Source: Halobacteriales archaeon QH_6_64_20 (GTDB lineage: Archaea; Halobacteriota; Halobacteria; Halobacteriales; Halococcaceae). Taken from it: 49,178 nucleotides of DNA. The notes beneath the pieces are model-generated. The model was given only the letters and a program-made list of their open reading frames with translations. It was not told the origin of the DNA and made no database searches. Location: NCBI GenBank assembly GCA_003021235.1, contig PXQR01000141.1:1748-50925 (forward strand), written 5' to 3'. The position numbers were made by a program, and so were the translations under genes. Shown one piece after another: positions 43,013 to 49,178 of the stretch (positions within the stretch are counted from its first letter, which is position 1; each line of letters starts with the position of its first letter).

Positions 43013-44171
43013 TCACCCGCGTTCGCCGCGCAGAGAGGAGACGATCGCCTCGGCGTCGGCGTCGAACCCGCCGCCCTGTGCGACCCGTGGCGAACCGCCA
43101 CCGCCGCCGCCGAACGTCACCACTGCTGTCGCCCGTTTCGTTACCGACGGCACTCCGGGCGCGATCGGCGAGTTCGTTCGCGTCGAGCCCCTCGATCGTC
43201 CCGACGACCCACGTCTCGCCGTCTCGCGAAACGGCCTCCCGCCGGAGGTCGGCGAGTCGGTTCCCGACGACCTGCTCGCGGAGCGCGTCGCGCTCGTCGA
43301 TCGCGGCGTCGCGCTCGGTGCGGAGGCGGGAAATCGCGTCGGGAAGGTCACGGACGCCGGTGTTCGCCGCCGTGGCCGCCCGGAGCACGGCCGCGCGCTC
43401 CTCGGCCCGCTCTCCGATCGCCGTCGGACCAACGGCGAACTCGATTCGCGTGAGCCCCTCGCCGGGGTTCGACCGTTCTAGTACCGTCACCGGGCCGATC
43501 TCACGGGTGTTGCGAACGTGGGTGCCCCCACAGGCCGCGAGGTCCCAGCTCTCGACCTCGACGATCCTGACCGCTTCGTCGCCGAGTCCCTCCTCGGTCT
43601 TGGCGTTGAAGGCGACGTCTTCGCGCGCGAGGGCATCCTCGCGGGAGTGTTGCGCCCAGGTCACTTCGCGCGAGTCCCACACCGCCCGGTTGACGAGGCG
43701 CTCGAGATCGACTAAGAGTTCGTCATCGATCTCGGTCGTCGTCTCGAAGTCGACCCTGACCTTCTCCGTGCCGATGTCGAACCCCCCGTAACCGAGGTCG
43801 TCGAGCAGACGCCGGCCCGCGCCGTAGAGGACGTGGCTCGCGGTGTGGGCACGCATGCAGTAGGTGCGAAACTCCGGATCGACCTCGCCAGTAACGGAAT
43901 CGCCTTCGCTCGCGTCGAGCGATCCGGCGAGGGTGTGGACGACGCCGTCCTCGCGGTGCTGGACGTCGGCGACCGGAACGCCGCCTATGATGCCTCGGTC
44001 GGCCGGTTGGCCGCCGCTCTCGGCGTAGAAGTACGTCTCGTCGAGAACGACCTCCGTTCGGTCGTCTCCGAGTTCGCCGTCGGTCTCGCTTTCCAGGGGT
44101 TCGGAAGCCGACTCGACGGAACTCTCGAAACTCAGCGTGTAAGGCTCCTCGGGGGCTCGTGTACCGATCAT
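43013..44171 (-). CDS. AlaX-type alanyl-tRNA editing protein, frameshifted in the C-terminal domain
   Basis: The start at 44171 is followed by an intact editing domain: HTASHVLYGAG (HxAxH zinc motif) and DLAACGGTHVRNTREIGP (CxxxH) with the AlaX/AlaRS fold. The C-terminal DHHA1 domain (LPDAISRLRTERDAAIDER onward) is intact to AVGNET, then the frame breaks near 43125-43135. The other frame continues ATAVVTFGGGGGGSPRVAQG, the expected DHHA1 end, and stops at 43013-43015, leaving a clean 42-base convergent gap. Read straight, it becomes an Arg-rich tail out to 42756, overlapping the ABC1 gene. One added base repairs it. Removes Ser/Gly from mischarged tRNA-Ala. Pseudogene or sequence error. Confidence 0.75.
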
Positions 44172-44639
44172 ACCGGCCGAAGCACGCGCCGGTAGGTAGT
44201 GCTAACGACTCCCGACTCGCCGTCTGCGAGGACGGTGCCGGATCGAGGCCAGCCGACGAGCGGATCTGCCGGGTCGCCCTTCAGTCGTACGAGCCAACAC
44301 GCCTCACAGCAGTCGCGAACCGGACCGACCGCACACCGGACACCGCGTGTCGACACGTAGAACGACTCGCCTGACGACGAACCCGTCGACGCGGATTCGA
44401 CCTGTCAGCCGCACGGGACGCCAGCCATCGACCCGACTCCCGCTGACACCGGTTCGACCGCTGCCGGTCACCGGCGGCCAGGAACGGTCGTGCTCTTTCG
44501 ACTCGAATTTTAGACCCTCTCGTTTCTTTGTATTCGTAACCGAAACCACATTCAAACAGGGAGTTGTAGATTCCATACGGATGATACGACGACGATCGGC
44601 GAGCACCGGGAACCGACTTCTCCGAAGCGGGGCGGGACG
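44172..44639. other. 468-base gap between the AlaX-type and MFS genes
   Basis: No confident gene. One minus-strand frame (44168-44356) contains RCAVGPVRDCCEACW but has no family I recognise. 44500-44590 is AT-rich (CGAATTTTAGACC, TTTCTTTGTATTCGTAAC) and probably carries the MFS promoter, reading right; the transcript would have an untranslated leader of up to 100 bases. Confidence 0.4.
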
Positions 44640-45956
44640 GTGAACCGGAACGACCGCGCGATCACCGGGTTCGCGATGGCCGGACACGGGCTGGTCCACA
44701 CCTACGAACTGGCGGTGCCGATACTGCTCACCGTGTGGCTCGTCGAGTTCGGCGTCACCTCCGCCACGCTCGGAACCGTCGTCGCCGTCGGCTACGGCCT
44801 GTTCGGTGTCGGAGCACTCCCCGCTGGGATCTTAGTCGATCGGTTCGGCTCCCGGGTTCTCATCGTCGCGTGTACTCTCGGGATGGGGCTGTCGTTTCTC
44901 CTCTTAGCGGTGCTCCCGGGCATCGCGGGGATCACCGTCGCGCTCGCGTGCTGGGGGGTCGCCGCCAGCGTCTACCACCCGGCCGGACTCACGCTGATCA
45001 GCAAGGGCGTCGAGAAGCGCGGTGCGGCCTTCGCCTACCACGGAATGGCCGGCAACGCCGGCATCGTCGTCGGTCCGTTCGTGACGGCACTCCTGTTAGT
45101 CGCCGTCGACTGGCGGGTCGCCGCTGCCGTCCTCGCCGGTCCCGCGTTCGTCGCGGGCCTCGCCGGATTGGGCGTCGAGTTCGACGAGTCCGCGGCCGTC
45201 GCGACGACCGACGGTACCGCCCCTCCACCGGACGGTGGGGAGACGTCCCCTGCGGAGGGAGTCGACGCCGCGCCGGACGGCGGCGACGTTCCGACGACGG
45301 ACGTCGCGTCGGTCTCGGAGTTGCTGGCCGCGTCGCGCGGCCTGTTCACCATCGGCTTCCTGACGGTGTTCGCGCTCGTGATGTTCAACGGGCTGTACTA
45401 CCGCGGGATGCTCACCTTTCTCCCCGGACTGTTGAGCGACTTTCTCGATCCGCTGGTCGGGGCCGCGGCGGGCGGGCTCGGTCCGGTATCCGAGGGACCC
45501 ATGGCCAGGGAGTTCGACCTCTCGCGATACCTCTACGCGGGGTTGCTCGCGGTCGGGATCGGCGGGCAGTACGTCGGGGGTCGACTCACCGACGCCGTCG
45601 ACCCCGAGCGCGGGGTGGGTGCGATGCTCGCGGTCCTGACCGCCATCGCGGTCCTGTTCGTCCCGGCGTCGGAGTCGCTCCCGGCGTTGCTCGCGGTCAG
45701 CGTCGTGCTCGGCTTCGCGCTGTTCGCGATGCAGCCGCTCACCCAGGCGACCATCGCGAAGTACTCGCCGCCCGAACACCGGGGACTGTCCTTCGGCTAC
45801 ACCTACCTCGCGATCTTCGGTATCGGCGCGCTCGGTTCGTCTATTACCGGCGCGGCGCTGACCTACGGCTCGACGCAGGTACTCTTTTTCGTCCTCGCCG
45901 GGTTCTCGGCGCTCGGTCTCGCGCTCGCTCTCTCGCTGGTCGCACGAAGCCAGTGA
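44640..45956 (+). CDS. major facilitator superfamily transporter
   Basis: 438 residues with twelve predicted helices. The MFS motif after helix 2 is LVDRFGSRVLIV; the first helices include GFAMAGHGLVHTYELAVPIL and the second half GLSFGYTYLAIFGIGALGSS. A hydrophilic Asp/Thr/Gly loop lies centrally. Substrate unknown; the conserved His near the N-terminus and ASVYHPAGLTL in the fourth helix recall FsrC/fosmidomycin-resistance-type MFS proteins. Starts at GTG 44640. Confidence 0.88.
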   Translation: MNRNDRAITGFAMAGHGLVHTYELAVPILLTVWLVEFGVTSATLGTVVAVGYGLFGVGALPAGILVDRFGSRVLIVACTLGMGLSFLLLAVLPGIAGITVALACWGVAASVYHPAGLTLISKGVEKRGAAFAYHGMAGNAGIVVGPFVTALLLVAVDWRVAAAVLAGPAFVAGLAGLGVEFDESAAVATTDGTAPPPDGGETSPAEGVDAAPDGGDVPTTDVASVSELLAASRGLFTIGFLTVFALVMFNGLYYRGMLTFLPGLLSDFLDPLVGAAAGGLGPVSEGPMAREFDLSRYLYAGLLAVGIGGQYVGGRLTDAVDPERGVGAMLAVLTAIAVLFVPASESLPALLAVSVVLGFALFAMQPLTQATIAKYSPPEHRGLSFGYTYLAIFGIGALGSSITGAALTYGSTQVLFFVLAGFSALGLALALSLVARSQ

Positions 45957-46011
45957 GCAGGACGGTACCGCTTTGCCGTCGGACGACGCGGTCGCTCGCT
46001 GACCGGCTTCG

Positions 46012-46081
46012 GAAGGAAGGTCGCGTGGGGTGCAGTCCCAAAGGCGACGACACCTGCACTTCCTTCGGCGGATTCGTCGCC
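46012..46081. other. possible structured RNA: overlapping inverted repeats
   Basis: GAAGGAA (46012-46018) pairs with TTCCTTC (46060-46066) and GTGCAG (46030-46035) with CTGCAC (46054-46059). A second stem GGCGACGA (46043-46050) with TCGTCGCC (46074-46081) has its 5' arm in the loop of the first and its 3' arm beyond, an H-type pseudoknot arrangement. Lies between the MFS stop and the tRNA. Could be coincidence in G+C-rich DNA. Confidence 0.25.
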
Positions 46082-46110
46082 TTGATCGCGGCTGTAAATT
46101 ACCCAGGAGG

Positions 46111-46195
<85 letters not shown>

Positions 46196-46226
46196 ACGGA
46201 ATACGTCCGACTTTACCCCACGTGCG

Positions 46227-46233
46227 AATAAAA
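46227..46233 (-). promoter_or_regulatory. TATA element of tRNA-Leu
   Basis: Minus strand TTTTATT, 32-38 bases before the tRNA 5' end; a usual haloarchaeal tRNA promoter. Confidence 0.5.
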
Positions 46234-46297
46234 GCGCTTTCGTTTCACCCACCGCGTCGTCCCCTTCCTCGCGGTGAAGTCCGAAGCAGTCGATCGC

Positions 46298-47293
46298 TCA
46301 CAACGAAACGGTCGTTCCGATCGCCCGCTCCTCGGCGACGTCGTAGAGGTGTTCGGCCGCCGCGGCGTCAAGGACTGCAGTGCCGACGCTCTTCGTGACG
46401 ACGACCTCCTCGCTTCCCTCGCGGCCCGCACTACCGTCGAGAACGGCTCCGAGCGCGAGGAGGTCGTCGGCGTCGAGACCGGTGTCCCGGAGATCGCCGG
46501 TATCGATAGCTTCCCCGGGAACGTCCCCGATAACCCGCGCGGCGCGATCGATCGTCTCGCCGTCGAGTTCGCGGGTATCGGCGGTGTAGGCACCGACCGC
46601 GATCACCGTTATTCCGGATTCGAGCGCGTCGCCCGGGAAGACCGGCTCGGTCGCCGTGGTCGCCGTCACGAGTACGTCTACCCCTTCGACGGCGTCCCGC
46701 GGGGAGTCGACGGCCTCGGCTGGAGTACCGAGTTCGCCTTCGAGTTCGTCGGCACAGGTGTAGCGCGAGTCGCTCGGCGAGTATATCTGTACGCTTTCGA
46801 CCTCGGTCGCCGCGGCGATCGCTCGCGTCTGCCAGCGCGCCTGGGTGCCCGCGCCGATCACTCCGAGAGTCACCGCTTCGGGATCGACGGCGAGTTCGCG
46901 GGCGGCGAGCCCGCCGATACAGCCGGTCCGGGCGTTCGTGAGCCGTGTGCCGGCCACGTAGGCGGCTGGAACGCCGGTACTGGCGTCGGTAAGCGCGATC
47001 GCCGCGTTCACGGTCGGGAGCCCCCGCTGGGGGTTTCCCTCGAAGACGCCGACGAGCTTCGTCGCGTACTGGTTCGCCCCGTGAACGTAGGCCGGCATCA
47101 CGAGACCGGTTCCCAACGGATCGTCGGGCGATTCGGGGTCGAGGCCCGTCCCGACGGGGAAGTGCGGCCGGTCGGGGCGCTCGACGTTTCCACGGTACTG
47201 TTCGATGAACGCCGTCTCTACTACGTCGAGCAACCCGTCGAGATCGAGCAGTTCCTCGACGTCCGCGTCCGAGAGCACGCGCATCTCGCTCAT
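46298..47293 (-). CDS. ornithine cyclodeaminase/mu-crystallin family dehydrogenase
   Basis: 331 residues. Family landmarks: early RVLSDADVEELLDLDGLLDV, substrate-side GANQYATKLVGVFEGNPQRG (conserved Lys), ARTGCIGGLAARELA, NAD motif GVIGAGTQARWQTRAI, VDVLVTATTATEPVF and late VVVTKSVGTAV. Members act as ornithine cyclodeaminase, alanine dehydrogenase or ketimine reductase; this cannot be resolved from sequence. Upstream (divergent) is an FAD oxidoreductase, a combination suggesting amino-acid or imino-acid catabolism. Confidence 0.87.
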   Translation of the reverse strand: MSEMRVLSDADVEELLDLDGLLDVVETAFIEQYRGNVERPDRPHFPVGTGLDPESPDDPLGTGLVMPAYVHGANQYATKLVGVFEGNPQRGLPTVNAAIALTDASTGVPAAYVAGTRLTNARTGCIGGLAARELAVDPEAVTLGVIGAGTQARWQTRAIAAATEVESVQIYSPSDSRYTCADELEGELGTPAEAVDSPRDAVEGVDVLVTATTATEPVFPGDALESGITVIAVGAYTADTRELDGETIDRAARVIGDVPGEAIDTGDLRDTGLDADDLLALGAVLDGSAGREGSEEVVVTKSVGTAVLDAAAAEHLYDVAEERAIGTTVSL

Positions 47294-47449
47294 ACGCGGC
47301 GTTCGATCGCACGGAGCCTAACCCTTCCCCTGGCGTGACCTTCGCTCGATTCGCTCGGTTGGTCGACCACCGATCCGCTCGAAACTCGTTCGACTCCTGC
47401 TTGACCGATCGCCGGAACGGTTTAGCGCCCCGGCGTGATAGGGTAGGAC

Positions 47450-48613
47450 ATGAACGTGGCCGTCGTCGGCGGCGGGATCGTCGGGCTCGCCGCGGCGTAC
47501 TACCTCGCCGAAGGGGGCGCGAGCGTCGCGGTCTACGAGAAAGGATCGATCGGCAACGGCAGTACCGAACGCTCGGCCGGCGGGATCCGTACCCAGTTCT
47601 CGACGCCGGTGAACGTCGACCTCTCGCTCGCGAGCATCGACGTGTGGGACGAGTTCGAAGCCGAATTCGGTGCCGACATCTCCTACCGTCGTCCGGGCTA
47701 TCTGTTCTGTGCGCGCGCCGAGGAGACGGCCGCCGACCTCGAGGAAAGCGTCGCGATCCAACACGAGCGGGGCGTTCCGAGCGAACTGCTTACCCCCGAG
47801 GAAGCCCGCGGGGTCTGTCCGGGATTAGTGAGTGAGAAGTTTCGCGCCGCGAGTTACTGTGCGCTCGACGGCTTCGCCGACCCGCACCTCGCCCTCCAGG
47901 GGTTCGTAACGGCCGCGCGGGAGGCCGGCGCGACGATCCACACGGAGACGCCCGTGACCGACGTACTGCGCGAGAACGGTCGGGTACGGGGCGTCGAAGC
48001 GGACGGCGAGCGAATCGAAACCGACGTCGTCGTGAACGCCGCCGGGCCGTGGGCGCGACAGGTGTCCCGGATGGCCGACCTCGACCTCCCGATCGCGCCG
48101 CGACGCCGACAGATCCTCGTCGTCGAACCCGAAACCCCGGTCCCCGAGAGCGTCCCGCTGACGATCGATCTGGATACCGGCTCGTACTTCCGGCCCGAGC
48201 GCGAGGGTGCGGCGTTGGTCGGCGGTCACTTTTCGACTACCGACCCCGAGGCCGATCCGGATCAGGACCCCGATAGCTACGCGACGGGTACCGACCTCGA
48301 TTGGAGCGCACAAGCCATCGAACGCGCCGCCGATCACACGACGTACTTCGGGCCCGACGCGGCGGTGAAACGCGGCTGGGCCGGCCTCTATGCCGTGACG
48401 CCCGACCACCACCCGGTGATCGAGACCTCGATCCCGGGACTCGTTACCGCCGCCGGCTTCTCGGGGCATGGCTTTCAGCACGCTCCGGCGACGGGACAGC
48501 TGATCACGGAACTCGCGCTGGACGGCGAGCCATCGCTCGTCGATATCTCCTCGCTTGGGAGCGAGCGCTTCGACGGGAAGCGAGCGCTCGTCGACGAGCG
48601 CAACGTCGCATAA
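47450..48613 (+). CDS. FAD-dependent oxidoreductase (DAO/sarcosine oxidase family)
   Basis: 387 residues. N-terminal dinucleotide motif VVGGGIVGLAAAYYLAEGG, then AGGIRTQFSTPVNV (FAD pyrophosphate side), VVNAAGPWARQVSRMADL, and C-terminal GWAGLYAVTPDHHPVIE and AAGFSGHGFQHAPATG, the FAD-binding end of sarcosine oxidase beta or D-proline dehydrogenase homologues. Oxidises amines or amino acids, possibly feeding electrons to an ETF. Divergent from the ornithine cyclodeaminase-family gene, with 156 bases between. Confidence 0.9.
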   Translation: MNVAVVGGGIVGLAAAYYLAEGGASVAVYEKGSIGNGSTERSAGGIRTQFSTPVNVDLSLASIDVWDEFEAEFGADISYRRPGYLFCARAEETAADLEESVAIQHERGVPSELLTPEEARGVCPGLVSEKFRAASYCALDGFADPHLALQGFVTAAREAGATIHTETPVTDVLRENGRVRGVEADGERIETDVVVNAAGPWARQVSRMADLDLPIAPRRRQILVVEPETPVPESVPLTIDLDTGSYFRPEREGAALVGGHFSTTDPEADPDQDPDSYATGTDLDWSAQAIERAADHTTYFGPDAAVKRGWAGLYAVTPDHHPVIETSIPGLVTAAGFSGHGFQHAPATGQLITELALDGEPSLVDISSLGSERFDGKRALVDERNVA

Positions 48614-48737
48614 GCGCCCGAGTAACGCCACGAGCAGCCGGAAAGCGGTGCGACGGCCGGACAACGAAACACGATCCGGACGACGAGCGCGGCCGTCGAT
48701 CGAGTGGACTTTTCGCGTTCCACCCTCTTTCGTTCGT

Positions 48738-49178
48738 ATGCAACTCACGGACGAACAGCGGGCAATCCGAGACCTGGTGCGGGAGGTCGCGGCCGAGGAG
48801 ATCAGGCCGGGTGCCGCCGACGCCGATCGTAACGGCGAGTTCCCCGAGGACGTCTGGGACGAGTTGGGCGACCTCGATCTCACCGGCCTCACGACCCCCG
48901 AGGCCTACGGCGGGTTCGACGCCGACCGGGTGACCTACGCCCTCGTCAACGAGGAGTTGGCCCACGGATCGCTCGCGGTCGCAACCGCACTGTCAGTACA
49001 CTGTCTCGCGACCTCGTGTATCGCGGAGTTCGGTACCGAAGACCAGCGCGAGCGCCGGCTCTCCCGGATGAGCGAGGGTCGGCCGGTTGGGGCCTTCGCG
49101 CTGTCGGAAACCCACGCCGGGTCGAACCCCGTTCGGGGATGAGCACCCACGCGCGACGCGACTCGGCCGAGGAAACCT
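48738..49178 (+). CDS. acyl-CoA dehydrogenase, N-terminal part, frameshifted, cut by window edge
   Basis: Begins MQLTDEQRAIRDLVREVAAE, the acyl-CoA dehydrogenase N-terminal helical domain, then WDELGDLDLTGLTTPEAYGG and the start of the FAD-binding beta domain GAFALSETHAGSNP. At 49127-49131 the frame breaks: direct reading gives a TGA at 49140-49142. One frame over it continues SGMSTHARRDSAEET, exactly the family continuation, to the window edge. One extra C in the run CCCC restores it (NPRSGMSTHARRD). Electrons would go to EtfAB (9444-11276). A homopolymer error is likely. Confidence 0.85.

Noticed and set aside
44168-44356. Cys-containing minus-strand ORF (RCAVGPVRDCCEACW)
   Set aside because: Cys spacing does not form a clear zinc motif; no start support; kept only as a note in the gap entry.

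Overview
The window is a chromosomal segment of a halophilic archaeon (class Halobacteria). The evidence is high G+C, strongly acidic proteins, TATA boxes about 27 bases ahead of start codons (leaderless genes), Tat and lipobox signal peptides, archaeal DnaG primase, PGF-CTERM surface proteins, the ubiquitin-like SAMP machinery, and a tRNA-Leu(GAG). No insertion sequence, provirus or CRISPR array is visible. I do not assign a genus.

Layout. 1-9.2 kb: a PIN-ATPase-KH protein (cut by the left edge), an M20 peptidase, a decayed M50-like membrane protease, an M32 carboxypeptidase, a pilin, and a divergent pair of surface proteins, one carrying an intracellular winged helix. 9.4-12.2 kb: EtfBA and the prenyl synthase that makes lipid precursors. 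12.4-15.6 kb: a BtuF-like protein and a sulfur/SAMP cluster (JAMM desampylase, UbaA E1-like enzyme, rhodanese, zinc ribbon). 15.8-18.9 kb: a small membrane protein and two tandem paralogous PGF-CTERM proteins. 19.0-25.3 kb: a phosphate-acquisition block, pstSCAB on the minus strand and a secreted glycerophosphodiesterase on the plus strand, sharing an AT-rich control region. 25.3-31.3 kb: a CsaA/AlkA hybrid remnant, dnaG, a DUF92 membrane protein and two cis-prenyltransferase homologues (one catalytic, one lacking the catalytic motif), then a DUF5778-type protein.

31.6-39.6 kb: truncated hemoglobin, glutamyl-tRNA reductase with an abnormal start, a dead LWR-salt-type gene, a HAD phosphatase, and two moeA paralogues separated by a toxin-antitoxin pair and a Gdx/SugE-type SMR exporter. 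39.8-49.2 kb: a low-complexity acidic protein, Hsp20, an ABC1/UbiB kinase, an AlaX-type editing protein with a frameshift, an MFS transporter, tRNA-Leu, an ornithine cyclodeaminase-family protein, an FAD oxidoreductase and the start of an acyl-CoA dehydrogenase (frameshifted near the right edge).

Two themes stand out. First, several genes are broken by what looks like a single base missing or added (M50-like, LWR-salt, AlaX, acyl-CoA dehydrogenase, perhaps the hemA start). Some may be true pseudogenes and some may be sequence errors, and read-level checking would tell them apart. Second, there are functional pairings worth testing: the SAMP conjugation/deconjugation/sulfur cluster, a possible two-subunit cis-prenyltransferase, and short leader ORFs whose stop codons overlap the next start.
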